64,000 nt of DNA from Tateyamaria sp. Alg231-49. GTDB lineage: Bacteria; Pseudomonadota; Alphaproteobacteria; Rhodobacterales; Rhodobacteraceae. A program made the translations under genes and the position numbers. The notes below the pieces were generated by a model. That model was not told the DNA's origin, ran no database searches, and saw only the letters and a list, made by a program, of their open reading frames with translations. Shown one piece after another: positions 43,652-53,120 of this stretch (the stretch's first letter is position 1; every line of letters starts with the position of its first letter). The stretch is taken from the NCBI RefSeq assembly GCF_900143535.1, contig NZ_FRFA01000003.1, forward strand, positions 248,001-312,000, written 5' to 3'.

Positions 43652-44971
43652 TTAGATCTCTTCTGGCAGGACCAGATTGAGGATGATGGCCACCGCAGCC
43701 GTTGGAGCCACAGCAGATGTCATCAGAGTTTTGACCACACCGGGCAGGTACTGGACTGCCGATGGGACAAGGTTCAGGCCTAGACCGGCTGCAAGTGACA
43801 CGGCGATGATCACCATGTTGCGGCGGTTCATCTTGACCTCGGTCAACACGTTAAGGCCAGCGGCCGCCACCATGCCGAACATCACGATCACACCACCCCC
43901 CAGCACGGGCAACGGCATGGAAGCAATCACGGCACCAATCTTGGGGATCAGACCACACAGGATCAGGAACAGCGCGCCGATGGTGACGACATGGCGTGAC
44001 ATGATACCAGTCATGCCAATGATGCCGACATTCTGGCTGAAGGATGTGTTTGGCAGGCCACCAAAGACCGCAGCAACAGCGGTGCCTAAACCGTCCGCAT
44101 ATGTCGCACCGGCGATTTCCTTGTCCGTCGCATCACGCCCGGCACCGGCCTTGGTCGTCGCCGACGCATCACCCACCGTTTCAATGGCGGACACAACGCT
44201 AACAAGGACCACAGCGATCACCGCGCCAAGGTTGAACTCAAAGCCATAGGGCAACGGCTGTGGCGTGACAAATAGCGCAGCATTCGCGACCGCACCAAAG
44301 TTCACCATGCCCAAGGCAATGGCGAGCAAATAGCCGACGACCAGACCAATCAGAATACCCGCATTTGAAAGGATACCCTTGGTGAAGAATTTAAACAGCA
44401 AAGCGACAACAACGACTGTGAGGGCAACGCTCCAATGCATAAGCGAGCCAAAGCTCTCGGCCTCCATTTGGAAGGGTGCCGCCCCACCAGCCGCGTATTT
44501 GATCGCAACCGGAATAAGATAAAGGCCAATGGCCAAGATCACGAGGCCGGTCACCAACGGTGGAAAGAGGAAACGCAGGTGCTGAATGACGGAGCCAAGA
44601 AAGAAGTGGACCACTCCGCCGATCAGGCACGCAGTAAGCGCGACGCCCAGACCTTGGGTGGCGGCGATCCCTGCGAGCACACCTACAAAGGCAAAGCTGG
44701 TGCCCTGCATAATCGGCAACCGCGCGCCCACAGGGCCAAAACCGACGGTCTGGAACAGCGTCGCAATGCCTGCAAACAGCATCGCCATCTGGATCAGATA
44801 GACCTGCTCTGGCCCACCAAACGCAAGGCCCGCAGCCCCCGCCACGATGATCGAGGGCGTCACATTCGATGCGAACATGGCCAGCACGTGTTGCAGGCCC
44901 AGCGGCACCGCCTCGGCCAGAGGCGGCGTATCATTTGGGTCTGAGTAATACCCATCAGTCATGTTAGTCAT
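43652..44971 (-). CDS. Purine/xanthine:cation symporter (NCS2 family)
   Basis: A 439-residue inner-membrane permease with about 12-14 hydrophobic segments. The NCS2 signature QNVGIIGMTGIMSR is present (segment 10 region), as are PIMQGTSFAFVG and the GDASATTKAGAGRDAT loop. Members take up xanthine, urate or uracil. Position within the urate/allantoin genes favours urate or xanthine. The start context is MTNMTDGYYSDPND with modest ribosome site. Confidence 0.92.
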   Translation of the reverse strand: MTNMTDGYYSDPNDTPPLAEAVPLGLQHVLAMFASNVTPSIIVAGAAGLAFGGPEQVYLIQMAMLFAGIATLFQTVGFGPVGARLPIMQGTSFAFVGVLAGIAATQGLGVALTACLIGGVVHFFLGSVIQHLRFLFPPLVTGLVILAIGLYLIPVAIKYAAGGAAPFQMEAESFGSLMHWSVALTVVVVALLFKFFTKGILSNAGILIGLVVGYLLAIALGMVNFGAVANAALFVTPQPLPYGFEFNLGAVIAVVLVSVVSAIETVGDASATTKAGAGRDATDKEIAGATYADGLGTAVAAVFGGLPNTSFSQNVGIIGMTGIMSRHVVTIGALFLILCGLIPKIGAVIASMPLPVLGGGVIVMFGMVAAAGLNVLTEVKMNRRNMVIIAVSLAAGLGLNLVPSAVQYLPGVVKTLMTSAVAPTAAVAIILNLVLPEEI

Positions 44972-45018
44972 TGTTCATTGTCCCTGTTTCTCGCCGTCTT
45001 ATATGCGGCTGAGAAAAG

Positions 45019-45507
45019 TTATGAGACGACGCGATAGGGCGGATCAAGTGAAAACTCTTGCAGGTTCGCGCCGGGGCCAATCCTGTCCACTACTGCAAAC
45101 AATCCGGGCGCATGCAGCGGAGTGAGCACGCCATGCCACGTCCCACGATGCAGATTGATGCCCTGACCGGGGGCCGTCAGGAACGCCACAGGCTGGCCAG
45201 GCACGCCGTGGTCGTCCAAAGCGACCGTGACCAGAAATGAGTGCTCGGACATTGGAATGAACGCCTGACTGCCCTCTGGGTGCCGTTCCAGCAGATCAAG
45301 TGTATAGGGCAGTGCACGTGGCGTGGCCTTGAACAGGCTCACGCCTGCCTGCCCGTCCCCAAAATCCATGCGCGCACGGTCATGAAAGCGGCCGCACATG
45401 CCCGCATTGATCAACTTGTCCGGGTCTCCGACACACTCAAGCACGTCACCAAAGGGCGCAAATGCCTCTGCGGTCAAAGGTTGGCATTGAATATCAGAGC
45501 GGAACAT
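45019..45507 (-). CDS. allA: Ureidoglycolate lyase
   Basis: A 162-residue AllA: starts with MFRSDIQCQPLTAEAFAPFGDVLE, includes HPEGSQAFIPMSEHSFLV and the C-terminal HRGTWHGVLTPL, the usual family landmarks. It splits ureidoglycolate to glyoxylate and urea. Its start overlaps the stop of the upstream allE gene by 14 bases. Confidence 0.95.
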   Translation of the reverse strand: MFRSDIQCQPLTAEAFAPFGDVLECVGDPDKLINAGMCGRFHDRARMDFGDGQAGVSLFKATPRALPYTLDLLERHPEGSQAFIPMSEHSFLVTVALDDHGVPGQPVAFLTAPGQGINLHRGTWHGVLTPLHAPGLFAVVDRIGPGANLQEFSLDPPYRVVS

Positions 45508-46306
45508 GCCGGTTCACATCTTTGTAGAGCATGTAGCGAAAAGGCTCCGTTCCTGTTGCGATACAGGCCTGTGGGCAAAACGCACGCAACCACATGAAGT
45601 CACCGGGGCCCACACTGACCCAATCCGTGTTCAGCAGGTATTCGGCAGTGCCTTGCAACACATATAGCCCGTGTTCCATCACGTGCGTTTCGGCAAACGG
45701 AATGCGAGCGCCTGGCAGAAAGTTCACCAGATTGACGTGGCAATCGTGGCGCAAATCCAGAGGATCGACAAAACGCTGCGTGGCCCACGCGCCATTGGTG
45801 CCGGGCATGGGCACTGCCTTGACGTCCGTCTCGTGCGTCACAATAGGTTCAGGCAGCGTCAGCCCGTCCCCCTGCACATAGCGTTTGCGAACCCAATGGA
45901 CGCCGCAGGGCACGTCGCCCCGGTTGAAAAGAGTCCATTGGGCCCCCGAAGGGATATAGGCGTAACTGCCCGGCGTCATAACGTGCACGGTCGCCCCAAT
46001 GGTCAAATGCGCTGTCCCCTTGGCGACGAACAGGATCGCCTGTGCATCCTTGTCAGGTTCGGGATCATTGCTGCCTCCCTCGGGCGCAAGCTCGATGGCA
46101 TATTGGGCAAAGGTTTCAGCAAAGCCCGAGAGGGGCCGCGCTAGTATCCATGCACGCGTGCCAGCCCAACCAGGCAAGAAGGACGTCACGATATCCCGCT
46201 GGGTCTCGGCAGGGATCACAGCATAGGCTTGGGTGAAAACTGCAGTGCCCACAGGTGATTTATCTTGAGCCGGATGGCCTCCGGGCGGAAAAGCATAAGT
46301 GCTCAT
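45494..46306 (-). CDS. allE: (S)-ureidoglycine aminohydrolase (bicupin)
   Basis: A 270-residue two-cupin protein of the YlbA/AllE type. The second cupin holds the metal site FAETHVMEHGLYVLQG. The first cupin (AILFVAKGTAHLTIG) is degenerate for metal binding. It converts ureidoglycine to ureidoglycolate plus ammonia, feeding AllA downstream. The substrate is normally made by AllC, which is absent in this window. Overlaps the allantoinase fusion gene by four bases. Confidence 0.93.
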   Translation of the reverse strand: MSTYAFPPGGHPAQDKSPVGTAVFTQAYAVIPAETQRDIVTSFLPGWAGTRAWILARPLSGFAETFAQYAIELAPEGGSNDPEPDKDAQAILFVAKGTAHLTIGATVHVMTPGSYAYIPSGAQWTLFNRGDVPCGVHWVRKRYVQGDGLTLPEPIVTHETDVKAVPMPGTNGAWATQRFVDPLDLRHDCHVNLVNFLPGARIPFAETHVMEHGLYVLQGTAEYLLNTDWVSVGPGDFMWLRAFCPQACIATGTEPFRYMLYKDVNRHVPL

Positions 46307-47724
46307 TCCATGTCCTCCAATCGCAATCGCGCGATGCGTTCGACCTGCTTGCAGGCCTCTGTGAATTCGGTCGCGGAATCATTGCCGATCCGGCGCTCAA
46401 AAGCGCGCAGAATGCCCGCCTTGTCATGATCCTTTACCGCGATGATGAAGGGAAAGCCGTGTTTGGCCACATAGGCGCTGTTTTGGGTGTCGAACTGGTG
46501 GCGTTCGTCATCCGTCAGTGCATCAAGGCCCGCGCTCGCTTGCTCGGCCGTACTCTCATCCGTCAGCCGCTTGGCCGCTGCCAACTTGCCCGCGAGGTCG
46601 GGGTGGGCCCGCAGAACTTCCAACCGCTGATCGTCGCTCGCGGCACGAAACACGCGACACAGGGCGTTATGCAGGCCCTGAGCAGAATCGTGCGCTGGCC
46701 CAAGTTCCAGCGCCCATGCGCCTTCGGCAATCCAAGGCGAGTGTTCAAATATCCCGCCAAAGGTCGACACGAAGGCCTCTTGCCCCAACAGGTGCCAGTT
46801 GTGACGGCGTTGAGGGGGATGCGTGGCCGCCCAATGCGCCGCAATATCTGTGCGACGGGCGCACCAGACCCCTTCAAACCCATTTATGTACTCAATGAAT
46901 TTGCGTAGCGCCTGCACCCGACCCGGACGCCCTATAAGGCGACAGTGCAGACCGATGCTCAGCATTGCTGGGCGTCCTGACGTGCCTTCGGCATACAGCG
47001 CATCAAAACTGTCCCGCAGGTAGGCAAAAAACTGATCCCCTGCATTAAACCCCTGCGGTGTGGCAAAGCGCATGTCGTTACAATCAAGCGTGTAGGGGAT
47101 GATCAGCTGATCGCGCCCATCGGCGTCGATCCAATAGGGCAGATCATCGTCATAGGTGTCGCTGATCCAGTCAAAGCCCCGCTGCGCAGCCAAGGCCACC
47201 GTGTTCACCGAACAACGCCCGGTGTACCATCCCATCGGACGCGCGCCGGTGACTTCGGTGTGCAGTTTGATGGCCGCATCCATATCGGCGGCTTCGTCTT
47301 CAGGTGTGTGATCCTTGTAGTCGATCCATTTCAATCCGTGGCTGGCGATTTCCCAGTCGGCCTGCTGCATCGCCTCGACCTGCGCCGGATTGCGCGCCAG
47401 GGCTGTTGCGACGCCGTAGACCGTGACCGGCACGCGGGTTTCGGTGAACAGCCTGTGAAGCCGCCAGAACCCCGCGCGCGCGCCGTAGTCATAGATGCTT
47501 TCCATATTCCAATGGCGTTGTCCGGGCCACGGGGCGGCGCCTACAATCTCTGAAAGGAACGCTTCGGACGCCGCATCGCCGTGCAACAGGCAGTTTTCGC
47601 CGCCTTCTTCATAGTTCAGCACAAAAGACACAGCGATCCGCGCCCCACCGGGCCACGCCGCATCGGGTCGATCGGCCCCGTGCCCATGAAAATCGCGCGG
47701 GTAACGGGGGCTCTTTTCAGCCAT
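46303..47724 (-). CDS. Allantoinase PuuE fused to OHCU decarboxylase (UraD)
   Basis: A 473-residue fusion. Residues about 1-300 are a polysaccharide-deacetylase-like allantoinase (PuuE): YPRDFHGHGADRPDAAWPGG, ASHGLKWIDY, WYTGRCSVNT. Residues about 310-473 are 2-oxo-4-hydroxy-4-carboxy-5-ureidoimidazoline decarboxylase: FGGIFEHSPWIAEGAW (catalytic His), LRAHPDLAGK and YVAKHGFPFI. The two steps bracket allantoin: OHCU to (S)-allantoin, then to allantoate. AAAGGGAAG precedes the ATG at 47724. Similar fusions are known in Alphaproteobacteria. Confidence 0.95.
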   Translation of the reverse strand: MAEKSPRYPRDFHGHGADRPDAAWPGGARIAVSFVLNYEEGGENCLLHGDAASEAFLSEIVGAAPWPGQRHWNMESIYDYGARAGFWRLHRLFTETRVPVTVYGVATALARNPAQVEAMQQADWEIASHGLKWIDYKDHTPEDEAADMDAAIKLHTEVTGARPMGWYTGRCSVNTVALAAQRGFDWISDTYDDDLPYWIDADGRDQLIIPYTLDCNDMRFATPQGFNAGDQFFAYLRDSFDALYAEGTSGRPAMLSIGLHCRLIGRPGRVQALRKFIEYINGFEGVWCARRTDIAAHWAATHPPQRRHNWHLLGQEAFVSTFGGIFEHSPWIAEGAWALELGPAHDSAQGLHNALCRVFRAASDDQRLEVLRAHPDLAGKLAAAKRLTDESTAEQASAGLDALTDDERHQFDTQNSAYVAKHGFPFIIAVKDHDKAGILRAFERRIGNDSATEFTEACKQVERIARLRLEDME

Positions 47725-47786
47725 GGACTTCCCTTTGAAATCAGAGTGAGATGCGCACAATCTGGGCGATGATGAGGCGGGATGCA

Positions 47787-48146
47787 ATGGCTACAGGATA
47801 TCTGACGACGCATGTACTTGATACGGCGCGCGGTGTGCCTGCAAACGGGATCACAATCGCGCTTTACCGGGTATCGGGCAATTCACACCGCAAAATTGCC
47901 GAAGCCGTCACAAATGTGGACGGGCGCACAGACACACCCATCCTGCCCGAGGGCAAGATGACGGCGGGCCAGTACGAACTGATCTTTTTCTGTGGTGATT
48001 ATCTGGATGCCCACGAACTGAATAGTGACCCGGTCAAGTTCCTCGACCAGATTCCGATCCGCTTTGGGATCACGGATGAGGACGCCCATTACCACGTGCC
48101 ATTGCTGTTATCGCCCTATGGCTATTCGACCTACCGCGGCAGTTAA
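47787..48146 (+). CDS. uraH: 5-Hydroxyisourate hydrolase (transthyretin-like)
   Basis: A 119-residue HIU hydrolase. It starts with [19 protein letters not shown] (signature His in TTHVLD), ends with the invariant YRGS, and has [13 protein letters not shown] before it. It converts 5-hydroxyisourate from PuuD to OHCU for the UraD domain. It is divergent from the allantoinase fusion gene, 62 bases away, and its end overlaps rsmD by four bases. ATG at 47787 preceded by GAGGCGGGA. Confidence 0.96.
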   Translation: MATGYLTTHVLDTARGVPANGITIALYRVSGNSHRKIAEAVTNVDGRTDTPILPEGKMTAGQYELIFFCGDYLDAHELNSDPVKFLDQIPIRFGITDEDAHYHVPLLLSPYGYSTYRGS

Positions 48147-48688
48147 ACGCGTTCAATCAGCGTGATCTGAGATGTTCCAAAACTGCGCTGATCAACCGGC
48201 CCGAACCCCTCTGGAGGGACCATTGCCGCGCTTTCTTCCCAAACCACCAGTGCCCCGGGATTGAGCCAGTCGCGCACAGCAATGAGCGCACGTTCCCCCA
48301 AGCCCTTGCCATAGGGTGGATCAAGAAAGACAAGATCAAACGGTGCCCCGTTCCATGCGGCAAGACGAGTGGCGTCGCCGCGCATCACCTGTGTCTCATC
48401 CTGCGCTTTCAACTTGGCGATATTGTCTGTGATCAACCGCTGCCCCACACGACCGTTTTCAACAAAGACTGCAGCCGCTGCCCCCCGCGACAATGCCTCT
48501 AAGCCCAGCGCGCCGGTACCCGCAAACAGATCAAGCACATGTGCACCATCAATCACGCCGCGGCTCGCCAGCATCGAAAACAGCGCCTCACGCACGCGGT
48601 CGGGAGTGGGGCGCAGGTGCGCGCCCGGATCGCCTTTGCCAACGCCAGTCAAAGGCACCCCACGCCAACGCCCGGCGATGATCCTCAC
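48143..48688 (-). CDS. rsmD: 16S rRNA (guanine(966)-N(2))-methyltransferase
   Basis: A 181-residue methyltransferase that modifies G966 of 16S rRNA. SAM motif [18 protein letters not shown] and the catalytic motif FLDPPYGKG are intact, preceded by the family start [10 protein letters not shown] and [12 protein letters not shown]. Its ATG overlaps the stop of the upstream oxidoreductase gene by four bases; the end converges with uraH. Confidence 0.95.
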   Translation of the reverse strand: MRIIAGRWRGVPLTGVGKGDPGAHLRPTPDRVREALFSMLASRGVIDGAHVLDLFAGTGALGLEALSRGAAAAVFVENGRVGQRLITDNIAKLKAQDETQVMRGDATRLAAWNGAPFDLVFLDPPYGKGLGERALIAVRDWLNPGALVVWEESAAMVPPEGFGPVDQRSFGTSQITLIERV

Positions 48689-49887
48689 TTGAGCAGTGCC
48701 TTCAGGTCACTGGAGGGATCGGCGATGACATCCGCGTCAGGGCTTTTGCCAGCCTCAATCAAACGTTTGCCAATCATATACCCGCGCGGGTCGTTGGCCG
48801 CATCCACCGCCAACAGCGTTTCGCCTTGATAATACCAGAACGACTTGGCGCTGCCGCCATCACGGGTCACCACGCGGTCATAGCCGGTGTTCAGGCCTGC
48901 GATCTGCAGTTTTACGTCATACTGATCCGACCAGAACCATGGACGGGCGGCATAGTCTTTGCCCGCCCCAAGGATGTTTTCAGCGACACATTCCGCCTGA
49001 TCAATGGCGTTGGGCACGCTTTCTAGCCGGATACGCCCACCGCGGTACGGGAACGAGGCGCAATCGCCTGCGGCCCATACATGGGGGGCAGATGTGCGCC
49101 CGTGAGTGTCGGTCGCAATGCCGTTGTCGATTTCGATACCAGCAGCCTCAGCCAGCGCTGTGCCGGGAGCAATACCGACACCGACAATGACGAAATCCAA
49201 ATCCAAGGAAGTGCCGTCTGACAAAACAGCGCCAGACACCGCGCCGTCGCCCGTCAGATGGTCAAGGCCGACCCCTTCACGGATATCGACACCATGCTCA
49301 CTGTGAAGCGTTCGGAAAAAATCACTTGTCTCAGGCGCGGCGACCCGCTGCAGGATACGGTCCGCCATCTCGACCAGCACGACCTGCAACCCCAGCTTGG
49401 ACGCGACCGAAGCGGCCTCAAGCCCGATATACCCGCCGCCCACAATCAACACCCGTGCGCCAGAGGTAAAGCGAGGGGCCATCGCATCAACGTCCGACAA
49501 ATCGCGCACCACAAAAACACCTTCCAGATCGCCGCCAATGGCGGCTGGCAAATGGCGCGGGACGGACCCTGTGGCCAGCACAAGATCTGAATAGGTCAGC
49601 ACATCGCCATCAACGGTGACGGATTGAGCGTCGGTATCAATGCCCGTCACTTCAGTGCCCAAACGCAGGTCAATGGACTGATCCGCATAGAACGCTTCGG
49701 GGCGCAAGAACAGACGCTCCAACGGCATGTCGCCCATAAGATAGGCCTTGGACAAAGGTGGGCGCTGATAGGGGGGCACAGGCTCGGCCCCGACAAGAGT
49801 CACTTGCCCCTCAAACCCACCATTGCGCAGCTTGGCGACACAGGATGCTCCTGCCTGCCCGGCCCCGATCACAACCACATGATCCAT
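48685..49887 (-). CDS. Ferredoxin/rhodocoxin-reductase-like FAD-dependent oxidoreductase
   Basis: A 400-residue pyridine nucleotide-disulfide-type flavoprotein. FAD motif VVVIGAGQAGASC, the family stretch PYQRPPLSKAYL, NAD-binding LIVGGGYIGLEAA and WAAGDCASF (second FAD contact) are all seen. It resembles reductases that pass electrons from NADH to a [2Fe-2S] ferredoxin for monooxygenases. No ferredoxin or P450 gene is adjacent. It is divergent from the peroxiredoxin gene. Confidence 0.9.
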   Translation of the reverse strand: MDHVVVIGAGQAGASCVAKLRNGGFEGQVTLVGAEPVPPYQRPPLSKAYLMGDMPLERLFLRPEAFYADQSIDLRLGTEVTGIDTDAQSVTVDGDVLTYSDLVLATGSVPRHLPAAIGGDLEGVFVVRDLSDVDAMAPRFTSGARVLIVGGGYIGLEAASVASKLGLQVVLVEMADRILQRVAAPETSDFFRTLHSEHGVDIREGVGLDHLTGDGAVSGAVLSDGTSLDLDFVIVGVGIAPGTALAEAAGIEIDNGIATDTHGRTSAPHVWAAGDCASFPYRGGRIRLESVPNAIDQAECVAENILGAGKDYAARPWFWSDQYDVKLQIAGLNTGYDRVVTRDGGSAKSFWYYQGETLLAVDAANDPRGYMIGKRLIEAGKSPDADVIADPSSDLKALLK

Positions 49888-49973
49888 CTATTTTACCTTT
49901 GTTCTCGCCCTTTGCCGACGCTCAACTATATCGCAGATCAGTAGCGAAGCAATTCCAAGAAAGGCCTGATTAC

Positions 49974-50462
49974 ATGGCAATCTCCCAAGGCGACACACTT
50001 CCCGAGGCAACTCTGGTCTATATGGGCGACGAAGGTCCGGCGACAGTCGCGCTAAGCGACAAGACAAAAGGGCGCAAAGTTGTAATTTTCGCCCTGCCCG
50101 GCGCCTTTACCGGGACGTGCAGTACCGCCCACGTCCCCAGTTTTATCCGCACCAAGGACGCGTTTGCAGCCAAAGGCGTCGATGAAATCATCTGTATCTC
50201 TGTCAATGACCCTTTCGTGCTGAAGGCGTGGAGCGAGTCTACCGGCGCAGGTGAAGCCGGGATCACGATGCTTGGGGATGCCGAAGCGGTCTTTACCAAG
50301 GCGATGGGGCGAGATTTTACTGCGCCGCCCGCAGGCATGATCAACCGTTCGAAACGCTATGCGATGTTAGTCGAGGACGGCATCATCACGCTATTGCAGG
50401 AAGAAGAAAACCCTGGCGTCTGCAATGTTTCTGCCGGGGAAGGCATGCTTGACGCCATGTGA
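49974..50462 (+). CDS. Peroxiredoxin, Prx5-like
   Basis: A 162-residue peroxiredoxin. The peroxidatic Cys49 lies in PGAFTGTCSTAHVPSF (the P-x3-T-x2-C motif). A second cysteine near residue 145 (NPGVCNVS) may resolve it, as in atypical two-Cys Prx5 enzymes. It reduces hydrogen peroxide and alkyl peroxides using glutaredoxin or thioredoxin. ATG at 49974 begins MAISQGDTLPEATL; a terminator follows. Confidence 0.94.
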   Translation: MAISQGDTLPEATLVYMGDEGPATVALSDKTKGRKVVIFALPGAFTGTCSTAHVPSFIRTKDAFAAKGVDEIICISVNDPFVLKAWSESTGAGEAGITMLGDAEAVFTKAMGRDFTAPPAGMINRSKRYAMLVEDGIITLLQEEENPGVCNVSAGEGMLDAM

Positions 50463-50487
50463 GGCAGAGCCAATTCAAACATATAGC

Positions 50488-50513
50488 AAAAGGCCCCGGA
50501 TCGGGGCCTTTTT
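50488..50513. terminator. Bidirectional Rho-independent terminator
   Basis: AAAAGGCCCCG-GAT-CGGGGCCTTTTT folds as a perfect hairpin with A and T runs on both sides. It can end the peroxiredoxin transcript and the convergent pterin-dehydratase transcript. Confidence 0.9.
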
Positions 50514-50521
50514 CCTTTGGA

Positions 50522-50815
50522 TCAGACCAGCCCGTCCATCTTGCGTGCCAGCTTGACGTCCAGCGGGCTGAGTCCATCGACATCATGGGTGGTCAAAGTC
50601 ACCTCAACGGTCTTGTAGACGTTCGACCATTCGGGGTGATGGTCCCACTTTTCCGCCCACAGCGCGACACGGGTCATCCAGCCAAAAGCATCCACGAAAT
50701 TGCCAAATTGAAAGGTCTTGTGGATCGCATCCCGGCCGTCAACTGTAGTCCAGCCTGTCTCGATCAATGGCGCAAGCAACGTGTCCCGGGTTTCTTCGCT
50801 TAAACGTTCTGTCAT
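50522..50815 (-). CDS. Pterin-4a-carbinolamine dehydratase
   Basis: A 97-residue PCD/DCoH protein with the conserved core [18 protein letters not shown] and [10 protein letters not shown]. It dehydrates 4a-hydroxytetrahydrobiopterin in pterin recycling for aromatic amino-acid hydroxylases, and some members have other pterin roles. No phenylalanine hydroxylase gene is adjacent. The start overlaps the stop of the upstream acyltransferase-like gene by four bases. Confidence 0.94.
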   Translation of the reverse strand: MTERLSEETRDTLLAPLIETGWTTVDGRDAIHKTFQFGNFVDAFGWMTRVALWAEKWDHHPEWSNVYKTVEVTLTTHDVDGLSPLDVKLARKMDGLV

Positions 50816-51999
50816 TGCTGTTCCTCTATCTCGACCCGCTTGAAGGGGCCGTACTCTGTCAGAATTTCGATCTCTTCCTCGACCGCCTCCCGCTCGGCTT
50901 GCAGGTAGTTGGCGATGGCGTCAGCAAAACCGGCGTCATTGACCCAATGCAAGCTGTACGTCTGCGTTGGCAAATAGCCGCGCGCCAGTTTGTGTTCACC
51001 CTGCGCTCCGGCCTCGACCCGCGCCAATCCTTGGTTAATGGCGATGTCGATGGCTTGATAGTAACACAATTCGAAATGCAGGCACGGGTGATGCTCGGTG
51101 CAGCCCCAATATCGGCCGTAAAGAGTCTGCGCGCCTATAAAGTTCAACGCCCCAGCCACATATCGCCCATCGCGTTCGGCCAGAACCAGCGCCATATCAT
51201 CGCGCAGTGTTTCCTGAGCGATGCGAAAAAATCTCCTTGTGAGGTACGGCGTTCCCCATTTTCGTGCGCCCGTGTCCTGATAAAACTCCCAGAACGCATC
51301 CCAGTGTTCAGGTCGCAAATCGTCCCCGGAAAACGTCTGGATGGAACCGCCAAAGGCCTGCGCCTGCGCGCGTTCTTTCCGCATGTTCTTACGCTTGCGA
51401 CTGCTCAGGGTCGCCATGAAAGCATCGAAATCCGCATACCCATCGTTTAGCCAATGAAACTGCTGTGTGGTGCGCGCCATCAGTCCCAAATCTGCGCCCG
51501 CGTCACGCTCGGCTTCGGTGCAAAAGGTCACGTGCAGTGAACTAAGGCCGTTGTTGTCCGCCAGCTGCACCGCCCCCTGCACAAGGGCCGACAACCCGGT
51601 CTCGGCAAAGTCTGGATGGGTCAAAAACCGCCGCCCCGTAGCAGGGGTATGAGGCACTGCGATCTGTAGCTTCGGGTAATACCGACCACCTGACCGTTCG
51701 TAGGCATGGGCCCAGTTGTGATCAAAGATGTATTCGCCCTGAGAGTGCCCCTTGGCGTACATTGGGGCCACGCCAATGGTCTGGCCCTGCATGATCGCCT
51801 GTAGGTACTGTGGCTGCCATCCAGTACCGGGACCGACCGAATTGCTGTCCTCCAACGCTTTGAGAAAACGGTGAGTTGTAAAAGGATCATTGGGGCGGCC
51901 ACCCTCAACCGCCTCCGGACAAGCGCACGCATCCCACGTCTCCGCGTCGATGGCGTCAAGGCTGGGCAGGACCCGAATTTCGATCTCTTGCTCGGACAC
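50812..51999 (-). CDS. GNAT/FemAB-like acyltransferase-fold protein (DUF482-type)
   Basis: A 395-residue protein of the peptidogalycan-type family (PF04339), related to FemAB/GNAT transferases. Landmarks: [14 protein letters not shown] near the start, [19 protein letters not shown], and the C-terminal [20 protein letters not shown] with [14 protein letters not shown]. Function is unknown; links to cell-envelope modification are guesses. ATG at 51999 preceded by GAACC. Directly upstream lies the duplicated GDPD 3' end. Confidence 0.87.
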   Translation of the reverse strand: MSEQEIEIRVLPSLDAIDAETWDACACPEAVEGGRPNDPFTTHRFLKALEDSNSVGPGTGWQPQYLQAIMQGQTIGVAPMYAKGHSQGEYIFDHNWAHAYERSGGRYYPKLQIAVPHTPATGRRFLTHPDFAETGLSALVQGAVQLADNNGLSSLHVTFCTEAERDAGADLGLMARTTQQFHWLNDGYADFDAFMATLSSRKRKNMRKERAQAQAFGGSIQTFSGDDLRPEHWDAFWEFYQDTGARKWGTPYLTRRFFRIAQETLRDDMALVLAERDGRYVAGALNFIGAQTLYGRYWGCTEHHPCLHFELCYYQAIDIAINQGLARVEAGAQGEHKLARGYLPTQTYSLHWVNDAGFADAIANYLQAEREAVEEEIEILTEYGPFKRVEIEEQQ

Positions 52000-52030
52000 G
52001 GAGGTTCCTTATGGGCTTTCGCTATTCAAA

Positions 52031-52106
52031 ATGTGTCACGGGTGCGAAGGATCAACCGGGATGGGCCGCCAAGTACCCTTCAAGCTTTATCTTTTGTTCG
52101 ATACGG
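52031..52106 (+). repeat. Left copy of the GDPD 3'-end repeat
   Basis: A 23-base core (52059-52081) is identical to 53073-53095, and flanking bases are similar for about 75 bases. Read on the minus strand it ends in LEGYLAAHPG-stop, the same C-terminus as the glycerophosphodiesterase at 53066. Further upstream the coding match (SPK, then IEQKIKLEG versus IAQNVTFEG) is partial, so it is a diverged or decayed gene end. Confidence 0.8.
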
Positions 52107-52202
52107 GGCAAGTAGTTTTTCGGGGAAGATGGCCTCCACACGTTGCGTTGCTTGGACCAATTATCTACGTTAATTAGCCAAGAATATTGAGGCGCATTTA
52201 TC

Positions 52203-53015
52203 ATGACAATGCATCGCATATCAGCCAAAACCGCATTCAAAAGTCGACCTTTTGCGTATGTCTTCAGCCGAATGGTGAAAATATTTGCCAATGTGATGAA
52301 GCAATTTTTTCGCCTTCATTTCTGGATGTTTCCTGACAAGCGGTTTGAAATCCCGTCTTACAGCCCCCCGATTTGGCGATCGAAAAAGGCTGTCGGAATT
52401 CCGAGGACGGTCTGGCAGACAAACTACTCTGACAAGGTGACCTTGGCGGTTTACTTCGCCAACCGTTTCAACCGACTTCTGGCACCGACTTTTGAGTTCT
52501 GTTTCATTAACGATGATGAGCAGATCGCATTTATTGCTGAAAACTACCCCGAAGAGGTGAACGCCGCATTCACACGGCTTCAAATCGGAGCCGCAAAGGC
52601 GGATTATTGGCGCGTTCTGACGTTGATCAAAAAGGGTGGCGTATACTTGGACATCGACGCGAACCTAGCTTCGCCCCTGGAATGGACGCTTCGAGACAAC
52701 TCGAGTGAGCTGTTTATCATTGACCGCAAAGGCCTGGTAACGAACAGCTTCCTAGCTACGGTGCCAGAAAATCCGATCTTTCACCGCATTGCGGACCAAA
52801 TACGCCAGAATATCGCTGACCCTAAGCAATCTGATGTCTTTCACATGACCGGTCCGGGCGCCGTGTGGCAAGTCCTTGAAGACTGTTCCTACAACTCATG
52901 CTCGTACCGATGCGTCAGTCATCAGGGACAGTTCAATAACCCCACTTTGCAATACCCGGACAAAGGTCGGGGCAAATGGTGGCAAGAGCAAAACGAGCGA
53001 GACATCCGAAAGTAG
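52203..53015 (+). CDS. Glycosyltransferase with DXD motif (GT32-like)
   Basis: A 270-residue sugar transferase. IPRTVWQTNYSDKV opens the catalytic domain, RLQIGAAKADYWRVLTL precedes the GGVYLDIDANL stretch whose DID is the DXD metal/sugar-nucleotide site. A basic, hydrophobic N-terminus (residues 1-45) may bind the membrane. The gene is clearly more AT-rich than its neighbours and lies alone between two copies of the GDPD gene end, which points to recent gain. Acceptor unknown; capsule, LPS or glycolipid are typical. Confidence 0.83.
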   Translation: MTMHRISAKTAFKSRPFAYVFSRMVKIFANVMKQFFRLHFWMFPDKRFEIPSYSPPIWRSKKAVGIPRTVWQTNYSDKVTLAVYFANRFNRLLAPTFEFCFINDDEQIAFIAENYPEEVNAAFTRLQIGAAKADYWRVLTLIKKGGVYLDIDANLASPLEWTLRDNSSELFIIDRKGLVTNSFLATVPENPIFHRIADQIRQNIADPKQSDVFHMTGPGAVWQVLEDCSYNSCSYRCVSHQGQFNNPTLQYPDKGRGKWWQEQNERDIRK

Positions 53016-53043
53016 CCGCGCGGCATTTAGCTGTCGCGCTTCA

Positions 53044-53120
53044 ATGTGGGACGCGGGTGCGCAGATCAGCCAGGATGGGCCGCCAAGTACCCTTCGAACG
53101 TCACATTTTGGGCGATCTTG
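53044..53120 (+). repeat. Right copy of the GDPD 3'-end repeat
   Basis: Overlaps the last about 55 bases of the GDPD gene and the sequence just beyond its stop codon. The 23-base core 53073-53095 is identical to 52059-52081. The two copies enclose about 1 kb containing only the glycosyltransferase gene. Confidence 0.8.
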
